Positions 15,517 through 21,421 of a stretch of 35,741 nucleotides of DNA are shown in pieces; position 1 is the stretch's first letter; each line of letters begins with the position of its first letter. Below the pieces are notes generated by a model. That model was not told the DNA's origin, searched no databases, and was given only the letters and a program-made list of their open reading frames with translations. Both the position numbers and the translations under genes were made by a program. The DNA comes from a virus: IMG/VR virus record IMGVR_UViG_3300042923_000268, positions 1-35,741 of that record; one strand, written 5' to 3'.

Positions 15517-15918
15517 TTACTTGTTCGCGGAAGTCTGCAAATCGATGTCCGGAATGAGAGTTTCGGGACGGAATATCAGGCGGTAATGGTACGGATCAAC
15601 GTCAATCGCGTCGGTTTGTTCCACCAGATAGCTCACATTGTCGCTTAATCCGAGGTAATGCTTCTTGTAAGAACCTTCGCCTACCCTGCATGTGACACTC
15701 AACTTACCGGGATCGTCGTTGTTCCCGAGAGAGCATAACCCCTCAATCGTAAGAAGGTATTTATCGGTGATACCGTTGAAGAAGACGACCCGTCTTTGTA
15801 CCTCGAATGAATCCGCAGCCTTTGAAATATTTTCCGAAACGGTATCTGCTTCCGTGGAACATGCCACCAGAAGAAAAGTCATGAAGCTGATAAGTGCAAT
15901 TGTGAGTTTCCTTTTCAT
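15517..15918 (-). CDS. Phage beta-sandwich lipoprotein
   Basis: A 133-residue predicted lipoprotein. KRK is followed by a hydrophobic stretch and the lipobox LVAC with C20 as the lipidated residue. The mature part (SENISKAADSFEVQRRVVFF, then GSYKKHYLGLSDNVSYLV and a final FRPETLIPDI) matches small phage lipoproteins known as beta-sandwich lipoproteins. It should sit on the outer face of the host membrane. A role in superinfection exclusion is plausible for a membrane-anchored early protein but unproven. GGAGG lies upstream of the ATG. Confidence 0.8.
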   Translation of the reverse strand: MKRKLTIALISFMTFLLVACSTEADTVSENISKAADSFEVQRRVVFFNGITDKYLLTIEGLCSLGNNDDPGKLSVTCRVGEGSYKKHYLGLSDNVSYLVEQTDAIDVDPYHYRLIFRPETLIPDIDLQTSANK

Positions 15919-15943
15919 TCCCTCTCAAACCTCCAATATAGAA

Positions 15944-16132
15944 TCAAACCCGCTTATCGATCTGCCCACCAAGGGGCTCGTCCAACATTCGCTCGAGACG
16001 ATCATCTGACTGCTTGTGTATTTCGGCAGCTCGCTTGTCCGCCTTCGCAAAGACGATGGCGAACGACAGGAACGCTAATGTGAAGAAAGCCATGATGACG
16101 ATTCCGATAATAATGAACAGTGCGCTACTCAC
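15944..16132 (-). CDS. Small single-pass membrane protein
   Basis: A 62-residue protein with one long hydrophobic helix (about residues 4-28, ALFIIIGIVIMAFFTLAFLS) and a charged cytoplasmic tail (AKADKRAAEIHKQSDDRLER). I use the GTG at 16132 because it overlaps the stop of the gene upstream (GTGA), typical of coupled translation. A longer frame upstream exists but overlaps the neighbour by 70 bases. Function unknown. It lies beside the lipoprotein gene, so both may act at the membrane. Confidence 0.55.
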   Translation of the reverse strand: MSSALFIIIGIVIMAFFTLAFLSFAIVFAKADKRAAEIHKQSDDRLERMLDEPLGGQIDKRV

Positions 16133-16347
16133 AGCCGCGCCGGAGTCAATATGGCGTGTAAGCTGTACTCGAGTTTCACAGGAAGCGGTTGAGTCCAAAG
16201 GACTGCCACTGGCTCGCCGACATGGTCCTGATCGTGCGGCAGTCGATAGAAACGCTTGCTGTACTGACAGACGCCGTCGTCCTCTTGCATGACGATCATG
16301 TCCGCGTCCTGGCTAATCACCGTTCCGATTAATGGGACTAGTAACAT
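16129..16347 (-). CDS. Hypothetical phage protein
   Basis: A 72-residue protein of unknown function with no clear domain. It begins LLVPLIGTVISQDADMIVMQ, a beta-rich pattern that could be a small barrel, and contains YRLPHDQDHVGEPVAVLW. AAAGGAGG precedes the ATG at a good distance, which supports expression. It ends in a GTGA overlap with the small membrane protein. Confidence 0.6.
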   Translation of the reverse strand: MLLVPLIGTVISQDADMIVMQEDDGVCQYSKRFYRLPHDQDHVGEPVAVLWTQPLPVKLEYSLHAILTPARL

Positions 16348-16362
16348 CCGATTTTCCTCCTT

Positions 16363-16680
16363 TCATGAAAATATCTGAGTGAAATTCCTATCTAGGAACT
16401 CGCACATCTTGTTTGCCTGGAAGCTCCAATTCTGACCCTTGGCCTTGGGGTAAAATACAAACCCGCCGTTTTCGACGTCTAGGATTTTTCGGAGCCGAGG
16501 AGGATAGAGGACATTTTCTTTAATCCACTCGACTTTTCGATTAATCCTTTTTTCTAGGTCACGCATGGACCAGTAAACCCCAGCCAGTTCGTTCTTCTTT
16601 AAGTCCTCTAGTTCCACCCGGCTAATTAAAATAGAATCTGCAGGGATCGGAATAGTTAGTTGAACGGACAGTGTTTGCAC
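16363..16680 (-). CDS. DUF771 family phage protein
   Basis: A 105-residue DUF771 protein. The family pattern is clear: opening IPIPADSILISRVELEDL, then GVYWSMRDLEKRINRKVEWI, ENVLYPPRLRKILDVENGG and a closing WSFQANKMCEFLDRNF. DUF771 proteins occur just behind Cro-like genes in many Gram-positive temperate phages and contain a winged-helix-like, excisionase-type fold, so a regulatory DNA-binding role is likely. The start is GTG with AGGAGGAG seven bases upstream. Two sequences resembling the switch operators lie in and near this region. Confidence 0.85.
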   Translation of the reverse strand: MQTLSVQLTIPIPADSILISRVELEDLKKNELAGVYWSMRDLEKRINRKVEWIKENVLYPPRLRKILDVENGGFVFYPKAKGQNWSFQANKMCEFLDRNFTQIFS

Positions 16681-16707
16681 CGAATCTCCTCCTTTGCAGT
16701 TCGCAGA

Positions 16708-16938
16708 TTAGCTTGTGACTTGAGGTTCGAGTCTAGTTAAAATAGACTCGTCGTCAAAAAAAATTTCATCGAACTCCCGTTTTACGATCCTTGCGAACTG
16801 CTTAGCGGTGCCTACGCTCATTTCCTCGGGATCTTTTTCCCATTTCATATAGGTCTGTACGTGAACACCAAGGATCTCAGCGATTTCAATTTGAGTAAGA
16901 TCGGCCAGTATTCTCGCTTGCTTCATGGTGATTTTCAT
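16708..16938 (-). CDS. Cro-like XRE transcriptional regulator
   Basis: A 76-residue XRE helix-turn-helix protein (KQARILADLTQIEIAEIL, then HVQTYMKWEKDPEEM). It is transcribed leftward, opposite to the repressor, from a promoter whose spacer is occupied by an operator, so it takes the place of Cro in the lysis-lysogeny switch. GAGGAGG lies upstream of the ATG. It shares the EKDPE-M phrase with the small HTH protein at 19364-19597, suggesting the two are paralogues. A fifth operator-like sequence lies inside its 3' end. Confidence 0.85.
   Translation of the reverse strand: MKITMKQARILADLTQIEIAEILGVHVQTYMKWEKDPEEMSVGTAKQFARIVKREFDEIFFDDESILTRLEPQVTS
16732..16746. promoter_or_regulatory. Operator-like site inside the cro-like gene
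   Basis: TCTAGTTAAAATAGA differs at two positions from the switch consensus TCTATTTTAAATAGA. It sits within a longer perfect dyad, GAGTCTA with TAGACTC (16730-16750). It lies near the 3' end of the cro-like coding sequence, about 250 bases inside the leftward transcript. Confidence 0.5.
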
Positions 16939-16973
16939 TTGCTTGCGTACCTCCTCTCTGTCCCGTGAACTAA

Positions 16974-17002
16974 ATACTAGTCCATTTTAAATAGACAGTC
17001 AA
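16974..17002 (-). promoter_or_regulatory. Leftward early promoter with operator in its spacer
   Basis: On the minus strand TTGACT (complement of 16997-17002) and TAGTAT (complement of 16974-16979) are exactly 17 bases apart. The 15-bp operator copy TCCATTTTAAATAGA (16981-16995) fills the spacer, so a bound repressor would directly block RNA polymerase. This promoter would start the whole early operon. Confidence 0.75.
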
Positions 17003-17010
17003 CACAAAAA

Positions 17011-17025
17011 TCTATTTTAAATTCA
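17011..17025. promoter_or_regulatory. Switch operator copy 2
   Basis: TCTATTTTAAATTCA matches 12 of 15 positions of the palindromic consensus. It lies just upstream of the leftward -35 box, 30 bp from the first copy. Confidence 0.6.
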
Positions 17026-17052
17026 TATTTTCGTATATCTACATCTATACAA

Positions 17053-17067
17053 TCTATTTTAATTTCA
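17053..17067. promoter_or_regulatory. Switch operator copy 3
   Basis: TCTATTTTAATTTCA, a weaker copy of the consensus, lies just upstream of the rightward repressor promoter. It could serve for activation or cooperative binding. Confidence 0.55.
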
Positions 17068-17075
17068 CTTTAATG

Positions 17076-17118
17076 TTGAAAAATTTCGACATTACCTATA
17101 TAATCTAATTCAAATAGA
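17076..17118 (+). promoter_or_regulatory. Rightward repressor promoter with operator copy 4
   Basis: TTGAAA (17076-17081) and TATAAT (17099-17104) are 17 bases apart. The operator copy TCTAATTCAAATAGA (17104-17118) overlaps the end of the -10 box and the start site, so the repressor is probably able to shut off its own gene. The message carries a GAGGTG site before the ATG at 17134. Confidence 0.7.
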
Positions 17119-17133
17119 TAACGAGGTGCACTG

Positions 17134-17457
17134 ATGGCTATTAAAGATAACATTAAGCTGCTAAGAGAGAAGTACAACCTCACACAACAAGATCTGGCCG
17201 ACATAGCTCATGTGACTAATAAAGCTGTATCTTCTTGGGAGAGCGGCCTATCCGACCCGCGAATGGGAGCATTGGAGAGAATGGCTCAGCATTTCGGGAT
17301 GAAGAAAAGTAACATCATTGAAGATGGTGGACTGGACTTTTTGGAGGAGCCCGAAACGCTCGCTGCACATTTTGAAGGGGAGGACTACACCGAGGAAGAA
17401 ATGAGAGAAATTTTGAATTACGCTAAGTTTATTAAATCCAAACGTAAAGAGGACTGA
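17134..17457 (+). CDS. CI-like XRE repressor
   Basis: A 107-residue repressor. Residues 1-65 form an XRE helix-turn-helix (IKLLREKYNLTQQDLADIA, then NKAVSSWESGLSDPRMGALE). The C-terminal part is a short acidic helical region (EGEDYTEEEMREILNYAKFI) and there is no LexA-type peptidase domain. Repressors of this form are usually inactivated by a partner ImmA-like protease, which is the next gene, four bases away. It should bind the 15-bp operators between itself and the cro-like gene and hold the lysogenic state. Confidence 0.87.
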   Translation: MAIKDNIKLLREKYNLTQQDLADIAHVTNKAVSSWESGLSDPRMGALERMAQHFGMKKSNIIEDGGLDFLEEPETLAAHFEGEDYTEEEMREILNYAKFIKSKRKED

Positions 17458-17460
17458 TCT

Positions 17461-17928
17461 ATGCCAATCAACAGATTGATGGCCGAGGCAGATTTTGAAG
17501 GGGTTGCCATTGTTGAACATCCTTTCAAAAATCTAAGACTTCGAGGGCTGTACAGTGACCGAGTCATTACAATTAACTCCTCCATCGAGGCGAGCAACAT
17601 AGAAAAGATATGCATTATCGCCGAGGAGCTAGGCCATCATCACACGAGTATCGGGAATATTCTCGATCAGAAAGATATACGCAATCGCAAACAAGAGCTC
17701 CGGGCACGAAGATGGGCACATGAATATCTCGTTCCATTGGAAGGTATTGTTGAGGCATTCATTGCAGGCGTCAAAGGAAGATACGAGATAGCCGAATTCC
17801 TCAGTGTTACAGAGGCGTTCCTGCAGGAAGCGATCGATAGGTACACGGATAGGTTTGGGCTGTGCGTCAAGGTCGACGAATATATCGTTTACTTTGATCC
17901 GCTCTGTGTAGGTGTGATGTTTGAATAA
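17461..17928 (+). CDS. ImmA/IrrE-family metallopeptidase
   Basis: A 155-residue ImmA-like protein. The zinc site reads AEELGHHHT (E55, E56, H59), the form seen in many phage ImmA proteins where the first His of HExxH is not present, and a later WAHEYLVP gives a possible third ligand at E88. In ICEBs1 and related phages ImmA cleaves the repressor after DNA damage. Here it follows the repressor gene by four bases. Whether the variant site is active as a protease cannot be read from sequence. Confidence 0.82.
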   Translation: MPINRLMAEADFEGVAIVEHPFKNLRLRGLYSDRVITINSSIEASNIEKICIIAEELGHHHTSIGNILDQKDIRNRKQELRARRWAHEYLVPLEGIVEAFIAGVKGRYEIAEFLSVTEAFLQEAIDRYTDRFGLCVKVDEYIVYFDPLCVGVMFE

Positions 17929-17999
17929 CTTGCGATACTGGCTGCAAGGCCATTCACTATAGATAAAAATAGAACATACGTTCCCGAGGAGGAATGGTT

Positions 18000-19103
18000 A
18001 TGGCTTCATATCAGAAACGAGGTAAGACCTGGCAATACACTATTAGCCGAATGGTTAACGGAAAACCTGACCCGATCCGTAAAGGCGGATTCGCTACCAA
18101 GGGTGAAGCGAAAGCAGCTGCAGGCGATATCGAACAAGATTTGCGCAAAGGGATCACACCACACCTTAAACCCGAGCCGTTTGACGAATACTTTGAAACG
18201 TGGCTTAAGTTGTACAAGCCGAATGTGGCAGGAAACACAATGGCCCGATATGAGAATACTCTAAAGACGATACAAGAAAATTTCCCCGGTGAAACGATCC
18301 AGAGTTTCACAAAAAGACGCTATCAAGAATTCCTTAATAAGTACGGGTCGACGAGATCGAAAGAAACTACGCGTAAAATCAACACGCACATTAGAGCTTG
18401 CATTAAAGACGCCATCGACGAGGGTATTATCCATTTAGACTTTACGCGCGGAGCCGTTCTCACCGGAACAGTGCCGGCTAAGCGCGGAGAAGATAAACAC
18501 CTCAGCCTATTTGAGAGCAAACGTCTGTTAAAGCATTTCAAGGACCCTGAATATCTATCTCACTACCTCATCCTCTTAGGTCTCACGTCCGGAATGAGGT
18601 ACGCTGAGTTAGTCGGATTGACGAGAAAGGATTTCTTGTTCAAATCAAATGAGATTAATATCGATAAAACATGGGGATATACAAAAAAGATGCACACTGG
18701 ATTTGGTCCAACGAAGAACGATCAATCAATAAGAAAAATTAAAATGGATGGAAAAACCATGAACATCTTCAAAAAACTATTCGAAAGAACGCCAGAGAAT
18801 ATTCACAGTCTTGTTTTCTTTAGCCCTACATCCAAATACAAAGTACTATGTAATACAGCCGTAAATAAAGTTCTTAAATCTACACTGCAGAAGTTGAATA
18901 TTGATCCGATCTCCGCTCACGGCCTTCGCCACACTCACGCCAGTATCCTGCTCTATAAACGCGCCTCGATTTACTACGTATCCGAACGCTTAGGACATAG
19001 TGACATTGAAACAACCAATGGGTATTATGCACACATTATTAAAGAGCTCAGGGAACAGGATGATAAAATTGCAGTTAAGACATTTGAGGAAATGATCGGA
19101 TGA
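18000..19103 (+). CDS. int: Tyrosine recombinase (phage integrase)
   Basis: A 367-residue integrase. The N-terminal 55 residues (YQKRGKTWQYTISRMVNGKP) form the AP2-like arm-binding domain, followed by a SAM-like core-binding domain and the catalytic domain with R200 (SGMRYAEL), H307-x-x-R310 (HGLRHTHAS), H333 (LGHSD) and the Tyr nucleophile at 343 in YYAH. I start at 18000, seven bases after GAGGAGG. An ATG at 17994 is too close. Direct repeats of TTTACAC downstream are probable arm sites. It integrates and, with an excisionase, removes the phage. Confidence 0.94.
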   Translation: MASYQKRGKTWQYTISRMVNGKPDPIRKGGFATKGEAKAAAGDIEQDLRKGITPHLKPEPFDEYFETWLKLYKPNVAGNTMARYENTLKTIQENFPGETIQSFTKRRYQEFLNKYGSTRSKETTRKINTHIRACIKDAIDEGIIHLDFTRGAVLTGTVPAKRGEDKHLSLFESKRLLKHFKDPEYLSHYLILLGLTSGMRYAELVGLTRKDFLFKSNEINIDKTWGYTKKMHTGFGPTKNDQSIRKIKMDGKTMNIFKKLFERTPENIHSLVFFSPTSKYKVLCNTAVNKVLKSTLQKLNIDPISAHGLRHTHASILLYKRASIYYVSERLGHSDIETTNGYYAHIIKELREQDDKIAVKTFEEMIG

Positions 19104-19110
19104 AAATGAT

Positions 19111-19128
19111 TTTACACGTATTTTACAC
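19111..19128 (+). repeat. Candidate integrase arm sites, left pair
   Basis: TTTACAC occurs at 19111-19117 and 19122-19128, eleven bases apart and in the same orientation, immediately after the integrase stop codon. Confidence 0.5.
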
Positions 19129-19174
19129 ACGGGTTATCGGGAACACTGATATGACGCGGTTTTTCACTGGTATT

Positions 19175-19204
19175 TATACGTCCTCCTGGGACGCCATACG
19201 TATA
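19175..19204. repeat. Inverted repeat, candidate integrase core
   Basis: TATACGT (19175-19181) and ACGTATA (19198-19204) enclose 16 bases that themselves contain GTCC/GGAC (19180-19183, 19189-19192). Tyrosine recombinase cores have short inverted binding sites around an overlap of about 7 bp, so this is a candidate, with low certainty. Confidence 0.3.
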
Positions 19205-19231
19205 AGATTAGATAAGTTAAGATAGATATGC

Positions 19232-19274
19232 AAAAACCCCGAACCCCCTATTTATAAGGGCTACGGGGTTTTTT
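19232..19274 (+). terminator. Rho-independent terminator after integrase
   Basis: AAAAACCCCG pairs with CGGGGTTTTT around an inner CCCCTATTTATAAGGG hairpin. Poly-T on one side and poly-A on the other make it able to work in both directions, ending integrase transcripts and any leftward message from the HTH gene at 19364-19597. Confidence 0.8.
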
Positions 19275-19329
19275 GTTGGTTTTCAACCTACTTTAGAAAA
19301 CGGATCAAGACGATAAAAACTATTTTTTA

Positions 19330-19347
19330 TTTACACATTTTTTACAC
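19330..19347 (+). repeat. Candidate integrase arm sites, right pair
   Basis: TTTACAC occurs at 19330-19336 and 19341-19347, again 11 bases apart and in the same orientation as the left pair, 219 bases away. Confidence 0.5.
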
Positions 19348-19363
19348 GTTACATCCTTAATTA

Positions 19364-19597
19364 CTACTCGCCAGATACGAAGCAGATATCGTCTACCTCT
19401 ACGCCGTAGCAATATGCTAGAGCAACAGCGGTTTTTAAGTCCATTTGTTCTGGGTCCTTTTCGTACATATATAATGTAGACTCTGAAATGTTCGTGACGT
19501 TCGAAACGTGTTCCACTGAAAGTCCGCATCCGATCCTAGCGTTCTTGAGACTGATGCCTACTTTATGATTGACCTGATTTGGATCAGCGATATTCAT
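19364..19597 (-). CDS. XRE-family HTH protein, Cro-like paralogue
   Basis: A 77-residue XRE protein (SLKNARIGCGLSVEHVSNV, then SESTLYMYEKDPEQM). The EKDPE-M phrase and overall length resemble the cro-like gene at 16708-16938. GGAGTG lies six bases before the ATG. It diverges from another small HTH gene across 66 bases, so the two could form a second, minor switch next to attP. Possible roles are excision control or regulation of the nearby Agr-like operon. Neither is shown by the sequence. Confidence 0.75.
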   Translation of the reverse strand: MNIADPNQVNHKVGISLKNARIGCGLSVEHVSNVTNISESTLYMYEKDPEQMDLKTAVALAYCYGVEVDDICFVSGE

Positions 19598-19599
19598 GC

Positions 19600-19627
19600 T
19601 TCACACTCCGCTCTTTGGTGTTATAAT
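19600..19627 (+). promoter_or_regulatory. Promoter for the rightward HTH gene
   Basis: TTCACA (19600-19605) and a perfect TATAAT (19622-19627) are 16 bases apart. The promoter overlaps the start of the divergent HTH gene, so occupancy of one start region could affect the other. Confidence 0.55.
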
Positions 19628-19663
19628 TTATTGGTAAAAATTAATTTTGCAATGAGGTGTAAT

Positions 19664-19900
19664 ATGGCTCCCCGAGTTGGGAGGAGCTGTTTGCCTGAAT
19701 TGCTTCTTCGCAGCGGGAAAACACAAGCGAATCTTGCGGACTATTTAGAAGTTAGTGAATCGTTTATTTCGCAAGTCATCGCTGGCAGGGCTAAGTTTTC
19801 AGTAATTAAAACAAAGTTGGCTGCTGATTTTCTCGGATGTATGATGGAAGAAGTTAACGAGTGGATCGATCTCCCAGACCCTGAATCAGGCAAACGGTAG
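19664..19900 (+). CDS. Small HTH (XRE/Cro-type) DNA-binding protein
   Basis: A 78-residue protein with a clear helix-turn-helix (LLLRSGKTQANLADYLEVSE, then SFISQVIAGRAKFSVIKTKL) and an acidic C-terminus (MEEVNEWIDLPDP). I start at the ATG at 19664, four bases after GAGGTG. Longer upstream frames would cross the promoter. The tail resembles regulators that count on a membrane or protein partner, but that is uncertain. It is transcribed toward the Agr-like operon and ends before a strong terminator at 20120. Confidence 0.72.
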   Translation: MAPRVGRSCLPELLLRSGKTQANLADYLEVSESFISQVIAGRAKFSVIKTKLAADFLGCMMEEVNEWIDLPDPESGKR

Positions 19901-20119
19901 TGAGCGTTTTCTGCTCCTCCTTAGGGAGTACTTAATGTATAACTTAAGTCTCGGGTAAAAATAAATGCTAAAGCACACACGCACTTTGCAAGTCAACAGG
20001 AATTGAAAGTTTTGAATTGCTGACATTTACCATTTACTAACAACCAATTAATGTATAAAGTAAGGGTGTACTCCAAAACATGAATACTGAATTCGTACCA
20101 GGGATTCAATATTCGCAGC

Positions 20120-20151
20120 GGCCGTTTGCCTTTTAAGGCGACGGCTTTTTT
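20120..20151 (+). terminator. Rho-independent terminator (rightward)
   Basis: GCCG-T-TTGCC pairs with GGCGA-CGGC around a TTTTAA loop and is followed by six T. It would end transcripts from the HTH gene at 19664. Confidence 0.8.
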
Positions 20152-20336
20152 ATCATCTTTAACCCCTCCTGTCAACAAGAATTAGAAACTTTTAATACCC
20201 TCTTACATAATTCTAGATTATATGGTATTCCATAAACTGTAAAGCAATTTACATCCGGATGGAAATAGTTTGACTTTCCAAATTCAACAAATTTCGACAA
20301 GATTCTCGTTTCAGGTTTAGTGTCGGCTTTTTCCAT

Positions 20337-20363
20337 AAAAAAAGGGAATCCCGAAGGATCCCC
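20337..20363 (-). terminator. Terminator of the Agr-like operon
   Basis: On the minus strand GGGGATCC-TTCG-GGATTCCC forms an eight-pair hairpin with a stable TTCG loop and is followed by seven T. It begins at the base after the LytTR stop codon, so the five-gene operon has a defined end. Confidence 0.88.
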
Positions 20364-20756
20364 TCATCCAAAACAGTATTCATTAGCCGTTCGCGATAAG
20401 TAGGCCGATACGTAATCTAGATTCAAATGAGATATTCGACATTTCTTTGATTCTTTCGTCACTACATCTTCGAAGTACCCCTCATGCTTAAAAGCATTCA
20501 TACTTCTTAACCTCTCGAGATTAACTGCGTTCGTGCGATCGAGCAACGGGAAATCATACCCGGTAGCCTTTAAGCTTTGTTGCCAGTAGATTAACGTACC
20601 AGGGGCGAAATACTGGTTTACCAGAGTGTGGAACACTACCATCTTACAGCAGTTATCGAATTCGAAACAAAGAATGTCCGGTACGTAAACCTTTGCAAGA
20701 GGTTCCAGTATCTCTTTATTCTTAATGACCGGGCTTGTTGAAAAATAGAGATCCAA
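20364..20756 (-). CDS. Receiver-less LytTR DNA-binding regulator
   Basis: This 130-residue protein reads as a lone LytTR domain, the DNA-binding domain of AgrA. VYVPDILCFEFD (23-34), the central HTLVNQYFAPGTL, and FPLLDRTNAVNLERL (69-83) follow the AgrA order, where the last phrase corresponds to FFRCHNSFVVNRHNI, and RISHLNLDYV fits the final strand. The phosphorylation-receiving domain of AgrA is missing. The start is TTG behind AAGGGGGAAGGAAC. It is the last gene of the operon after agrD. Stand-alone LytTR proteins paired with membrane proteins are known in streptococci (HdrRM, BrsRM). I assign the family from pattern, not alignment. Confidence 0.72.
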   Translation of the reverse strand: MDLYFSTSPVIKNKEILEPLAKVYVPDILCFEFDNCCKMVVFHTLVNQYFAPGTLIYWQQSLKATGYDFPLLDRTNAVNLERLRSMNAFKHEGYFEDVVTKESKKCRISHLNLDYVSAYLSRTANEYCFG

Positions 20757-20768
20757 GTTCCTTCCCCC

Positions 20769-20897
20769 TTACTTAAGTAGTTCCTTAGGGGCTTCTGGTT
20801 GGCCGATAAAGAACAAACTAGCTGGTGTAACAAAGATTACAGCTAAACTGGCTAGAGCGGATGCAAGTACGGAAGTTGCGCGAGTTTTGATTGTCAT
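20769..20897 (-). CDS. agrD: AgrD-like autoinducing peptide precursor with Ser ring residue
   Basis: A 42-residue precursor not longer than a typical AgrD. It has a basic N-terminus (MTIKTR), an amphipathic helix rich in Ala, Val and Leu (8-24), the ring segment SLFFI (27-31) and the tail GQPEAPKELLK (32-42). Aligned with S. aureus AgrD-I, S27 takes the place of ring Cys28, and the nine residues after the ring (GQPEAPKEL) match DEVEVPKEL at E, P, K, E and L. Ser instead of Cys predicts a lactone, as in S. intermedius and GBAP. AAGGAGG, overlapping the agrB stop region, precedes the ATG. Confidence 0.88.
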   Translation of the reverse strand: MTIKTRATSVLASALASLAVIFVTPASLFFIGQPEAPKELLK

Positions 20898-20905
20898 GTT
20901 GATAT

Positions 20906-21421
20906 TCACCTCCTTCCATGAATTAGACTGATGCTCTGGATTAAAAACGCCACTGCCACTACTGATGAACTAATTGCCAAATTAGATAAGACGATTAATA
21001 AAGATAAGTATTTAAGTAACGGGTAGTATTTTTCCGATATCCTCGACTGATTTTTTATATCTGTCGGTGCGAATACCAGGACTAGCGCAGCGGCCAGTAA
21101 AGTAACGATCCATGTGACGTCGCTCGAGAATGATATGTAGGAAATCCCTGTTAGCCCAAGCACGCTAATCAATACGCATAGATCAGTCGACGGGAGATGG
21201 TACCCTCCAGATAGCTGTCTCAGTACCGCAAAGGAAATGATCGCCGTTAAGGCCTCCCATTCTCTCCCGGTAAGCACCGACACAAGCATGGTGATAACCA
21301 CAACTCCTGATACGTTCAACAGCGCCGCAATTGAGAAAGAAAGAACTGCTGTACTTGCGGGATGATCAGGGACGACAGTTTTAATTCTTAAAGCTATTCT
21401 TAGAGCCAAACTTTGTATCAT
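20906..21421 (-). CDS. agrB: AgrB-like peptide-processing membrane protease
   Basis: A 171-residue integral membrane cysteine protease. The catalytic pair is H75 and C82 in RQLSGGYHLPSTDLC, with the same seven-residue spacing as H77 and C84 in S. aureus AgrB. The remainder is four or more hydrophobic segments plus a basic loop near 120-135, as in the family. It should cut the AgrD-like precursor encoded 8 bases downstream and close the ring while the peptide crosses the membrane. Its start overlaps the end of the sensor-like gene by 41 bases, showing coupled translation. Confidence 0.93.
   Translation of the reverse strand: MIQSLALRIALRIKTVVPDHPASTAVLSFSIAALLNVSGVVVITMLVSVLTGREWEALTAIISFAVLRQLSGGYHLPSTDLCVLISVLGLTGISYISFSSDVTWIVTLLAAALVLVFAPTDIKNQSRISEKYYPLLKYLSLLIVLSNLAISSSVVAVAFLIQSISLIHGRR

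Larger units (their letters stand above)
19104..19363. other. Probable attP region
   Basis: This gene-free stretch directly follows the integrase gene, where attP normally lies. Two pairs of TTTACAC with identical 11-bp spacing flank it, and between them are an inverted repeat (19175-19204) and a strong rightward terminator. The crossover core cannot be fixed without the host junctions. Confidence 0.55.
19901..20363. other. Non-coding stretch with repeats and two convergent terminators
   Basis: No gene is supported here. The stretch holds a degenerate 26-bp direct repeat (19992-20017 and 20171-20196, 20 of 26 positions equal), a second repeat TTAATGTATAA (19932 and 20048), a rightward terminator (20120-20151) and the leftward terminator of the Agr-like operon (20337-20363). 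The minus-strand copies of the 26-bp repeat each end in TTGACT or TTGACA, resembling -35 boxes. Confidence 0.55.

Noticed and set aside
19175-19204. tRNA 3' end as attP core (sequence ending GGGACGCCA)
   Set aside because: No T-arm or anticodon sequence is next to it, so a tRNA attachment site is not supported.
20080-20136. Possible 18-residue peptide on the plus strand (MNTEFVPGIQYSQRPFAF)
   Set aside because: Considered as an arbitrium-like signal, but it is too short, has only a distant AAGGGTG and ends inside a terminator hairpin.
19993-20178. Leftward frame of 61 codons in the attP-operon gap
   Set aside because: Its start codon does not fit the nearby AGGAGGGG, it crosses a strong terminator hairpin, and its composition is not protein-like.
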